From an uncultured Lachnospiraceae bacterium (GTDB taxonomy: Bacteria > Bacillota > Clostridia > Lachnospirales > Lachnospiraceae): 64,000 bases of DNA. The notes beneath the pieces are model-generated. The model was not told the origin of the DNA. It searched no databases and saw only the letters and a program-made list of their open reading frames with translations. This document shows positions 1 to 7,908 of the stretch, piece by piece. Both the position numbers and the translations under genes were made by a program. Position 1 is the first letter of the stretch. Every line of letters begins with the position of its first letter. Location: positions 1 to 64,000 of the forward strand of contig CAMWFQ010000006.1 in NCBI GenBank assembly GCA_947173495.1. Reading direction: 5' to 3'.

Positions 1-653
1 CCTTCTTTTGGTTTTAAAACTCTATGAAATTCTTTCAATATTGCCTGCGGAGAAGATGTATGCATTAACACACCCTGACAATTGATGAAATCTATACTCC
101 CATCTTCCAGTGGCAGCTCTGATTTCTGATCGTTGATGTGCACCAGTTTTGCATTGAGTGAATCAACTCCCATTAATGCCAATCGATATTGCGCATTTCG
201 CAAAGCTGTTCTAGACACATCCATTCCAATTATTTTTCGAAGTTTATTTTGAGAAGAAAACCATACCAAATCATTTCCCGGTCCACATCCATAGTCAAGA
301 ATAATTTCGTTGTCATGCTCTCTGTCCATTTCAGCATATTCTCTAAAATATGGGTATAAAGAAAACCTTCTATCACAATACTCAATGCTATCTTTAGCTG
401 TCAAAAACCAATTATCTAATACGGTATGGTTAGTCCAATAATCTTCTATCTCATTTCCTATCGCCCCCCCCACTTCTTCAATTGGGACTAACCGTCCTGC
501 CAATTTATACTGTTCCCACCTAATTTCAATTAATGTGTCCTCTATTTTTTTTAAGTCAGTTTGCTGAAGTTCGTTTTCTAAGCTTTCTTTAAAAATGGGT
601 TGAAAAAACTTCATCCCGCAATTGAACATTTTATTTTTGAACTTCCCTATCAT
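1..653 (-). CDS. SAM-dependent methyltransferase, class I (C-terminus beyond window)
   Basis: I translated this gene by hand; it runs off the left edge with 217 codons visible. Residues about 119-127 read LDYGCGPGN, the glycine-rich motif I of class I methyltransferases, followed by an acidic residue about 20 positions later (GMD) and a post-motif stretch LPLEDGSIDF. It probably methylates a sugar or glycan intermediate in the cytoplasm; the substrate cannot be told. The start at 653 is chosen because AAGGGG lies 8 bases upstream; it overlaps the end of the upstream epimerase gene by 23 bases, suggesting translational coupling. A second in-frame ATG lies at 629. The coding strand carries a run of eight G at 464-471 (codons 61-64); loss or gain of one G would give an early stop, so the gene may be phase-variable. 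Family call is firm, role is inferred. Confidence 0.5.
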   Translation of the reverse strand, partial: MIGKFKNKMFNCGMKFFQPIFKESLENELQQTDLKKIEDTLIEIRWEQYKLAGRLVPIEEVGGAIGNEIEDYWTNHTVLDNWFLTAKDSIEYCDRRFSLYPYFREYAEMDREHDNEIILDYGCGPGNDLVWFSSQNKLRKIIGMDVSRTALRNAQYRLALMGVDSLNAKLVHINDQKSELPLEDGSIDFINCQGVLMHTSSPQAILKEFHRVLKPKE

Positions 654-1743
654 AATAATTTCCCCTTCTTTCTAGTATATCACATATTTTATTTGCAGCA
701 TTTCCATCACCATAGAAAGAGGCTCTCTCTTTTCTTGATATCTCCGTACAATATATCTTATTTATAATTTCTTCCTTGCTTAATTTGCATAATACATTAT
801 GATTGCCTTCTAGCGTTTCCACCCACTCGGTTTCATTTCTCACCGTCACTAAATCCGTCCCCAAAATATATGCTTCTCTCTGTAACCCCCCTGAGTCCGT
901 CACTACCTTCCTAGCATTTTTAGTGAAAAATAGCATATCCAAATAACCGATAGGTTCAACAAACATAATATTTGTATATTTATGTTTTACTACTAAATTA
1001 TCTACTATTGACCTTGTTCTCGGATGAACCGGAAATATGACCGGTGCCGTAAACATTTCAAAAGCCTCCAAAACCTCCTCCACCTTTTGCATCTCTGTGT
1101 TTTCTGCACGATGTATTGTTGTCAAATACCACTCACTTACCATTTCTATACTACCATACAAACCTCGCAACCGATTAAAAAAGTATTTTGGAGGATATTT
1201 CTCCATCTCCTGCGAATAATATAGAACCGCATCGCACATTACATCCCCTACTTTATATACATTTTTATGGATGCCTTCATTCACCAAATTTTGTACTGCT
1301 GTATCTGTAGAGCAGAACAAAATGTCCGATATATGATCTGTTAGAATTCTATTTTGCTCTTCCGGCATTGCTTTATTAAAAGAGCGGAGGCCAGCCTCAA
1401 CATGTATCACCGGTACTAACATTTTTGACGCAGCAATTGCACCTGCTAAAGTAGAATTTGTATCACCATAAACTAATATATAATCCGGTTTTTCACATGA
1501 TAATATTTCTTCTATACCAATTAACATGTGTGCTGTCTGTTTTGCATGACTCCCCGACCCCACACCCAAATTATAATCTGGGCGCGGAATATGCAGTTCC
1601 TCAAAAAAAATGTCAGACATATTACTATCATAGTGCTGCCCAGTGTGCACCAAAATCTCTGTGTTCTCTTGTCTTATTATTCGCGATAACGCCGCTGCCT
1701 TAACAAACTGAGGCCGCGCCCCCACTACTGTTACAATCTTTAT
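631..1743 (-). CDS. wecB: UDP-N-acetylglucosamine 2-epimerase, non-hydrolysing (WecB/MnaA/WbpI type)
   Basis: This is a GT-B fold 2-epimerase acting on UDP-GlcNAc or on a UDP-2,3-diacetamido-uronate. Family landmarks are GARPQFVKAA near the N-terminus, HTGQHYD, VYGDTNSTLAGA, HVEAGLRSF, PEEQNR, TIHRAENT, PVHPRT and DSGGLQREA. The expected N-terminus (M-KIVTVVGARPQF) is present in the reading frame, but the initiator position at 1743-1741 is ATA, not ATG. No ATG lies between the in-frame TAG at 1764-1762 and the first GTG at 1725. AAGGAAGGG lies 8 bases before the ATA. I give the full-length frame; a conservative start is the GTG at 1725, which would remove the first beta strand. It could supply UDP-ManNAc for the TagA domain at 44006-45931, or act like WbpI on the diacetamido-uronate made by the wlb genes. 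Confidence 0.5.
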   Translation of the reverse strand: MKIVTVVGARPQFVKAAALSRIIRQENTEILVHTGQHYDSNMSDIFFEELHIPRPDYNLGVGSGSHAKQTAHMLIGIEEILSCEKPDYILVYGDTNSTLAGAIAASKMLVPVIHVEAGLRSFNKAMPEEQNRILTDHISDILFCSTDTAVQNLVNEGIHKNVYKVGDVMCDAVLYYSQEMEKYPPKYFFNRLRGLYGSIEMVSEWYLTTIHRAENTEMQKVEEVLEAFEMFTAPVIFPVHPRTRSIVDNLVVKHKYTNIMFVEPIGYLDMLFFTKNARKVVTDSGGLQREAYILGTDLVTVRNETEWVETLEGNHNVLCKLSKEEIINKIYCTEISRKERASFYGDGNAANKICDILERRGNYYDREVQK

Positions 1744-2204
1744 ATATATATCCCTTCCTTTCTACAAAACACAAATCGACATCTTAAATTCCTTATAACG
1801 TTTGTCTTTTAAAGCATAAATAAATACGGCTTAAAACATACAACCGTGAGTATAGATAATATTGTACAATGCAAAGGTATTCAAGTAAAGCTGCCTTTCT
1901 ATAATCTTTAGTAAACTTTCTGGTTCTGAGTGGAGTCCCTATGGATTTTAAATTTATTTATAAATCTGATAATGTATTGACTCCTCTAGGACCTCATTGC
2001 CCCAACTCTTTCTAAAGCACCACCAATTATTCATTCCAAATATTTTTTTATATCTATGAAAAACCTGATAAAAAGCGCCAAATAGATTTTTATTATGTTT
2101 CCCTTTAATCTGTAATCTCAATATTTTTAAGTGCCCTTATTTTAATATGATACAGTCGAGGAATTTGGCATCCCTAACCTTTGCTTTTATATTCTTGGAA
2201 AAGT
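1744..2204. other. 461-base gap; no recognised gene, open frame of unknown meaning
   Basis: This is the only gap longer than 300 bases. It holds a plausible minus-strand promoter for wecB (1856-1884). On the minus strand, 2136-1954 is open for 60 codons between stops and contains a tryptophan-rich stretch (NNWWCFRKSWGN), but it has no good start or ribosome site and I recognise no family. Other frames are interrupted by stops. It may be the remnant of a decayed gene, or simply AT-rich spacer. No terminator hairpin was found after the asparagine synthetase gene that ends at 2205. Confidence 0.5.
1856..1884 (-). promoter_or_regulatory. Candidate sigma-A promoter for wecB and the methyltransferase
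   Basis: On the minus strand TTGAAT (1884-1879) is followed after exactly 17 bases by TATTAT (1861-1856). These match 4/6 and 5/6 of the housekeeping consensus. It would start transcription near 1849, leaving a leader of about 105 bases before wecB. The gap sequence is AT-rich, so chance matches are possible. Confidence 0.5.
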
Positions 2205-4106
2205 TTATTCAATCATTTTACGATATTTATATGCTTGGTCATGAAAAATTGTCTGCCACAGCTCCAAGCAAAAAAATCCCCATAAATTTCTGGCAAAAGA
2301 ACCTTCTGAGTCAATTTTTCTAATAACCATTTCATTATTAATAAAGTCTCTTTGTTTCGCCTTTTGGGATGACAAGATATCTAAAATAAATTCTCTAGTT
2401 TCTTTCTTTGCCCACTTTGCAAATGGTGTAGGAAAGCCCATTTTATCTTTTCGATTCAATATCTCCTCAGGTACATATTTGCTCATGGATTCACGCAAAA
2501 TATATTTCAAATTCCCATCTTTCATTTTAATATTTGCTGGAATTGTAGCCGCAAACTTTACTAACTCCTTATCTAAAAAAGGAACTCTAGATTCAATGCC
2601 ATGAGCCATACTCATTCTGTCTTCAACTTGCAAGAGGGCCGGTAGTAAGGTCTTAAAATCAAAATGTGTCATTCTATCTAAATAAGAATCTTTTTCGACA
2701 TTTTCTGCAATAAATATTCTTTCATAAGAATCATATGGATTATACCCTTCAAGCCTGTCCCTATAAATACACTCCTCCATCTTCGGTGCACGATTAATTA
2801 ATTTATAGTATCTTGTTAACGAAGGATCAAATAACCCTTCTTTCCAGAATTCCTTAATCATTGGCTTATAATTTTGTAGACTAGATAAATTGGGAATAAT
2901 CGACTGGTATGTAACAACGAATTTTCCTGAGTTCATTGTTCCATCAATTGCTCCTTTAATACATTGTTCAAAATAAGCTACTAAATACCTTGTATAACCT
3001 CCAAATATCTCATCCCCTCCCTGACCACCTAAAACTACCTTTCTATGCTTACTAGCTAATCCTGAAACCATATACTGTGAAAAAGATCCCGGGCCAGCTA
3101 CCGGAGTATCTAAATGGTATATTACCTTTTCTATATTATCAATAAAATCCTGATGATCTATATCTATTTGATAAAGCAAAAAACCCTTTTTATCCGCTAC
3201 AGCTTGTGCATATTTACTTTCATCATACTCTTCTCCAATACTAAACTTTCCTGTAAACCCTTCAAAATCTCCCCCCAGCATCTCAGTTGCAATAGCTGAT
3301 ACTATTGACGAATCTACCCCACCACTAACATATCCTCCTATAGCTACATCACTACGGATATGATATTTTAACGAACTAATAAATCGTTCTTCTAACTCTT
3401 CGAAAAAGTATTTCTCAGTATGATAAAAATCCGGTGCATAGTACACTTGCCAGTATCTATTCTCTTCCATACCTAATTCTGTCACTCTAGCCGCAAATCC
3501 CGGTTTTAGTTCAAATATATCTTTAAACAAGGTTTTTCCTTCTAAGCAAAATTGGAATACTAGATAATCGCTAAATGCCCTTTTATCAATCTGAATGTCT
3601 TCTAAGAACGGAAGCAGTGCTTTAGCTTCTGATGCAAAATAAAACACCTCATTTTTTATACAATAATAAAATGGCTTGATTCCAAATGGGTCGCGTGCAC
3701 AAAACAGTGTTTGCCTTTTTTCATCCCATAATGCAAAGGCAAACATTCCTGAAAAATGATTGACACACTTTTCACCCCATTTTTGATACGCATGTAAAAT
3801 AATTTCTGTGTCACTTGTAGTTTTACACTTATGTCCAATTTCTTTCTTCAATTCTAAATAATTATATATTTCACCATTAAAACACACCCAATTACCATAT
3901 TCATCCCTCATTGGCTGCCCACCATTTTCTATGTCTATAATACTTAATCTTCTATGTGCAAATCCAATCGTTTGTATGTCATTAACCCATATCCCCTCAC
4001 CATCTGGCCCTCTATGAACTTGAAGTGTATTCATCACCTCTAATTTTCTTTTTATATTTTCCACCTTGCTTTTTTTGTAACTAAAAATGCCTGCTATTGA
4101 ACACAT
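2205..4106 (-). CDS. asnB: AsnB-type glutamine amidotransferase (asparagine synthetase family), copy 1
   Basis: A two-domain class II amidotransferase of 633 aa. Cys2 of the N-terminal glutaminase domain is present (start CSIAGIFSY, with S where most copies have G), with RGPDGEG and NGEIYNY. The C-terminal synthetase domain has the ATP-pyrophosphatase motif SGGVDSS near residue 260 and VEDRMSMAHGIESRVPFLD. Enzymes of this family make asparagine, but in glycan loci homologues convert the carboxylate of uronic acid sugars to amides. Three copies occur in this locus, alongside a diacetamido-uronate pathway, so uronic-acid amidation is the favoured role (inference). The start is fixed by the need for Cys2. 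The nearest Shine-Dalgarno-like run, GGGGGA, is unusually far (14 bases). A CgeB-like glycosyltransferase lies immediately upstream. Confidence 0.5.
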   Translation of the reverse strand: MCSIAGIFSYKKSKVENIKRKLEVMNTLQVHRGPDGEGIWVNDIQTIGFAHRRLSIIDIENGGQPMRDEYGNWVCFNGEIYNYLELKKEIGHKCKTTSDTEIILHAYQKWGEKCVNHFSGMFAFALWDEKRQTLFCARDPFGIKPFYYCIKNEVFYFASEAKALLPFLEDIQIDKRAFSDYLVFQFCLEGKTLFKDIFELKPGFAARVTELGMEENRYWQVYYAPDFYHTEKYFFEELEERFISSLKYHIRSDVAIGGYVSGGVDSSIVSAIATEMLGGDFEGFTGKFSIGEEYDESKYAQAVADKKGFLLYQIDIDHQDFIDNIEKVIYHLDTPVAGPGSFSQYMVSGLASKHRKVVLGGQGGDEIFGGYTRYLVAYFEQCIKGAIDGTMNSGKFVVTYQSIIPNLSSLQNYKPMIKEFWKEGLFDPSLTRYYKLINRAPKMEECIYRDRLEGYNPYDSYERIFIAENVEKDSYLDRMTHFDFKTLLPALLQVEDRMSMAHGIESRVPFLDKELVKFAATIPANIKMKDGNLKYILRESMSKYVPEEILNRKDKMGFPTPFAKWAKKETREFILDILSSQKAKQRDFINNEMVIRKIDSEGSFARNLWGFFCLELWQTIFHDQAYKYRKMIE

Positions 4107-4133
4107 TTTATTTTGTTTGATCCCCCTTTTTAC

Positions 4134-5450
4134 TCAAATATGCATTCCACTTTTACTCATAATTTTATAAAGCCCAGTTTCTTTAAAGGGTAAAAAACAC
4201 AGAAATAATCTACTCAAAATATCAGTCATGGATAAACGGCAAATACTTGTTAATGGAACAATATATTTCGATCTAAATTTTGAAATTTCACAAATAATGC
4301 GCAGTTTTAATAAATACTTACAGTTAATATCCTCTTCAATATTCTCTATTATCTTTTCTACAAATTTTGAATAAGTATATTTTTCTGAAAGTACTACATG
4401 TCGATAACAGTTTTCAGCAATTTCTTTACAATACTCAATATCAGCAATCTTTTCTATCACATCCTTTAGATTGGAAAAATCTTTCTTTATTTCAATATAA
4501 TCAATATTAGGATATAATACCCCCTTATAATCGCCTTCAACTAACACTTGACATGTCTTTGTCATCGCACACTCAAAGTGTCGCGGAGATAACGCAAATA
4601 AATGAATATAATTATCCATTCCTTTAAAACATTTTTCTTCCACCTCTTCAAAAGTCGCTTCGGGATGCTCCATACAATATTTATTCACATTTTGAGCAAT
4701 ACTACCATCTATATCCAACAAACCACTTCCCCCCAAACATCCCAACATTGTTCTACAATTTAGTAAATATTTTATCCATTCATCTCCCAATATTACATTT
4801 GTCTTTAAATCATCTGTGTTTGCAATATCATAAATTAGATTGCTTCTATGCGATTTGAAATAGTTTAAAAATTCTTCAGCTAATTGAGACTTTAATTGTC
4901 CATGTTTTCCCAACCAATATGGCAATTTTCTCGCTCTATAACCTAAATCAATATTTCTTTCAGAATTATATCCTTTTTTGTTTATTTTTTTTAAAGTCTT
5001 TTGATCAATATAGCCTGTAAATACCGTTTCTATATACTTATATCCGAGTTCTCTGGGATAAATCTTTTCAAAATCCTCTTCATATGCACAAGTATATATA
5101 CGTTCTACTCCTCCTTCTTTTATAAATTCTCTAATACAATTATTATAATTATATTCATCTTGTGGAATAATAATTTTAATACAGTTAAAGCTTTTTACCA
5201 TTTGAATAATTATATCTTTATTTTTATTCCACCATATAGGACCATACCTCTCTGCAAACACTGTATAATGTACAATAATTGCAGATAAAGGAAATTTTAC
5301 ATTTTCACATTTTTGAACACTCTTAATATCAATTATATTCAGGTAATAGTAATGGTTTTTTTTATCATATCTCGAGAAACAAAATAATGAGTCAGAAATG
5401 GTTTTTCTATTTTTTTTTTCTCTTTTGGCATATAGAATTAAAATATTCAA
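4134..5450 (-). CDS. CgeB-like glycosyltransferase, GT-B C-terminal type (paralogue 1)
   Basis: A 438-aa protein sharing a distinctive signature with the C-terminal half of the gene at 5499-7799 and with the gene at 12957-14147. Shared blocks are YRARKLPYWLGKHGQ, then EWIKYLLNCRTMLGC, then GGSGLLDIDG, ATFEEV, SPRHFECAMTKT, LVEGDYKGVLYP and KKDFSNLKDVIEKI. The last blocks resemble the nucleotide-sugar binding half of CgeB-like (Glyco_trans_1_2) glycosyltransferases. It presumably transfers one sugar during assembly of the glycan exported by the nearby ABC system. The start is TTG at 5450: AAGGAAG lies 7 bases upstream and no in-frame ATG is near. The central motif reads GGSGLLD here, where the paralogues have ESGSxIxD, so this copy may differ in specificity. 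Confidence 0.5.
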   Translation of the reverse strand: MNILILYAKREKKNRKTISDSLFCFSRYDKKNHYYYLNIIDIKSVQKCENVKFPLSAIIVHYTVFAERYGPIWWNKNKDIIIQMVKSFNCIKIIIPQDEYNYNNCIREFIKEGGVERIYTCAYEEDFEKIYPRELGYKYIETVFTGYIDQKTLKKINKKGYNSERNIDLGYRARKLPYWLGKHGQLKSQLAEEFLNYFKSHRSNLIYDIANTDDLKTNVILGDEWIKYLLNCRTMLGCLGGSGLLDIDGSIAQNVNKYCMEHPEATFEEVEEKCFKGMDNYIHLFALSPRHFECAMTKTCQVLVEGDYKGVLYPNIDYIEIKKDFSNLKDVIEKIADIEYCKEIAENCYRHVVLSEKYTYSKFVEKIIENIEEDINCKYLLKLRIICEISKFRSKYIVPLTSICRLSMTDILSRLFLCFLPFKETGLYKIMSKSGMHI

Positions 5451-5498
5451 TGATAAGCTTCCTTCTTTCTTTTTGTATATAAATTCCCTTGTATTTAT

Positions 5499-7799
5499 TT
5501 ATACTCTTAAATTTTTGATCCCAATTCTATTTATCATTGAACGGAAAAAAGCATGTCCTTTTCCTTTAGACTCATATAACAAATAATTAGAATCAATACA
5601 TTTATCAATATACTCAATCAACCACTGGTAGCTTAACTTAAAATTAGATATGATATCTTCGTAAGTAAAATTAACCATATTTTGCAAATACTCATCATCT
5701 GCTAATTTTTCCAGTACATCATCTATATTACTAAAATCTTTTTTTAATGGAATATAATGAACTCCTGGTTTCAAAATGCCTGAATAATTACCTTCATATA
5801 GAATCAAAGCCGTTTTTAAGGATATTGCTTCCAATAATTTAGGGGAAATTTGATTCATTTTTACTTTGCCTTCATAAGATTTCAAGTATTTATCAAATAT
5901 TTCTTGATATGTTACCTTCGGGTTATGAGCAATTTCTTGTTCTACAATTTTCTTTAACTCTCCTTCATCATCAAAAATATTTGATCCGCTTTCTGTTCCA
6001 AGTGTTGCTTTACAAGCTGATAACCACTCTAACCATTTCTCAGTATAAATTCGTTTATCTGACTCCCACTCTATATCTACTTTTAATCCCCTTTCAATAC
6101 AAATTTTTCTCATCTTTATACCTATTTCTAACTTTTCTCTGGCCAAATTACCATACCAATATCCAATATCACGTCCTCTATATCCAATCAAAATAGAACG
6201 TTCGCAAATTTCTAATTTATTAGGATAATTTTTCATTTCATCAGAAATATATCCTGTCATTATATTAAAAAAATTTACATTTGCAAATCTTTCCTTTGGA
6301 TATACTGCATCTATATATTCCTGCGGCACAGCTGTAAAAACTGTATTTATCTTTACGCGTTCTATAAATTTTCTTGTCTCCTCAGTATTATCATAGTCAT
6401 CTTGAATCATGAGAATCTTATGTCCACGATAATTTACTAAAGCCTTCTCAAAATCTGCTGACAAATGTCCCCTAAAGCATACACGAATTGAATAAAAAAT
6501 AATTATTGCATCAAATCCTTCTAGTTCCTTTCTACTGCAAGATGCATTTCTAGTTGCTGCAGTATAAGTTATCATATGCCGGGAATATCTCTCGAACATT
6601 TCTAGGTAATTTTTTATTGTAAACACATGCATGGAGCCTTCGTCATATAATATATTAATCTTTTTTCGCATCCCCACATTCCTTTTAGTATTAGAAAATT
6701 CACTTATTGCATTTAATAATAACAAGAAATTGCGGTCATAATCTCTGCACTTTGCACTTTCCAATTTCCTTCGAAGGTCCTTAATACTTTTTTCTTTATG
6801 TGCTTTTTCTATTTCATCAACAAATTCTGCTGGTGTATTTGCAAAATGAATATACGGGCTGCATTGTTCCAATGCGGCAATTGGGGTAGTTACAATTGAT
6901 AGTCCTGCCGCCATATATTCAAAGGCTTTTAATGGTAAACAATTATAAAGTTCTGGTTTATTTACAAATGGTATGATTCCCACTGTTGCCTTTATACATA
7001 ACTCACGTACTTCCCTAATACTTAAAAACCCAAAATATCTGACATTTTTATTATTATTAATTATTTTTGTTATTGCATCATCTTCTCCCTTTCCACAAAT
7101 CCATAATTCCCATCCCTTCATATTTTGAGCAATATATTCAAGCACCGAAAAATCTATTCGCCAATTGATTCCACCTTGATAAATAATAATCCGATTCTGT
7201 TCTTTCTCCTTCTCCATCAATTCTTGTTCTGTCAAATGCCAAAAATTATAGTCACATCCGTTTTCCAATAGTAAAGATTTATACTTTCCAATTCCTAAAG
7301 CATTATAATTTTTCATGACTTTTTTAGAAACAGAGACTACTATATCTACGATGCTAAGAGTTTTACATATAAAAGAGCGCAATACAGTAGCACCTGCATT
7401 TTTCCACGATAAATAATCTTCAGTGGCATGAAAAATTTTTAAAGAAGCATTATACCTTTCAATATACTCTACAAACCTAACATTATATATCCAAAACAAT
7501 GGGGTTAGTATTTTTAGTTTTAACAATGCATAGTCAATCTGTTTACCCTGGTGTTCACCATAGATTTGTGACACATGTAAAACCGTCACATTTTCAAGTT
7601 CAGTTGGTTCCGTATATGAATCGCCTTTTGTAATATCTGGCTGGATGAAAATAACTTTAGTGATCCTTCCAAAGCGAGAAGCATAATGGTATCTATTACT
7701 CACAGGTTCTGTAAACCAGTCCGACCACGTAAACATTACCACCGCATCAAACTTTTGTAAGGAACATATCCCTTCTTCTTTCTGCATCTTTTTATCCAT
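5499..7799 (-). CDS. Fused glycosyltransferase: GT4-like N-half plus CgeB-like C-half (paralogue 2)
   Basis: At 766 aa this is about twice the usual length. Residues ~10-375 form a GT4-like enzyme: the Rossmann start DAVVMFTWSDW, ENGCDYNFW, IIIYQGGINWRIDF, LWICGKGEDD, GIIPFVNKPELYNCLPLKAF and EYMAAGLSIVTT are typical of its donor-binding half. Residues ~390-766 are the CgeB-like unit shared with the two paralogues in this region: YRGRDIGYWYGNLA, ESGSNIFDDEG, QISPKLLEAISL, YEGNYSGILKP and LKKDFSNIDDVLEKL. Two transferase units in one chain would add two successive sugars (inference). The ATG at 7799 directly abuts AAAGGG; an in-frame ATG at 7787 gives better spacing and may be the true start. 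It lies 48 bases upstream of paralogue 1. Confidence 0.5.
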   Translation of the reverse strand: MDKKMQKEEGICSLQKFDAVVMFTWSDWFTEPVSNRYHYASRFGRITKVIFIQPDITKGDSYTEPTELENVTVLHVSQIYGEHQGKQIDYALLKLKILTPLFWIYNVRFVEYIERYNASLKIFHATEDYLSWKNAGATVLRSFICKTLSIVDIVVSVSKKVMKNYNALGIGKYKSLLLENGCDYNFWHLTEQELMEKEKEQNRIIIYQGGINWRIDFSVLEYIAQNMKGWELWICGKGEDDAITKIINNNKNVRYFGFLSIREVRELCIKATVGIIPFVNKPELYNCLPLKAFEYMAAGLSIVTTPIAALEQCSPYIHFANTPAEFVDEIEKAHKEKSIKDLRRKLESAKCRDYDRNFLLLLNAISEFSNTKRNVGMRKKINILYDEGSMHVFTIKNYLEMFERYSRHMITYTAATRNASCSRKELEGFDAIIIFYSIRVCFRGHLSADFEKALVNYRGHKILMIQDDYDNTEETRKFIERVKINTVFTAVPQEYIDAVYPKERFANVNFFNIMTGYISDEMKNYPNKLEICERSILIGYRGRDIGYWYGNLAREKLEIGIKMRKICIERGLKVDIEWESDKRIYTEKWLEWLSACKATLGTESGSNIFDDEGELKKIVEQEIAHNPKVTYQEIFDKYLKSYEGKVKMNQISPKLLEAISLKTALILYEGNYSGILKPGVHYIPLKKDFSNIDDVLEKLADDEYLQNMVNFTYEDIISNFKLSYQWLIEYIDKCIDSNYLLYESKGKGHAFFRSMINRIGIKNLRV

Positions 7800-7908
7800 C
7801 CCTTTTCACCTCGTCACTTAATACACAAGGAGTTATTTATGCCCTTGCTTCTATTTTCGACTATTAATTATAATATTTTACTCGATCACTTTTTTGCTTT
7901 AAGTATCC

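Noticed and set aside
1741-1750. (AT)5 run as a simple-sequence contingency locus
   Set aside because: It is short, and changes of one unit would alter spacing by 2 bases only; the start-codon anomaly is the stronger point.
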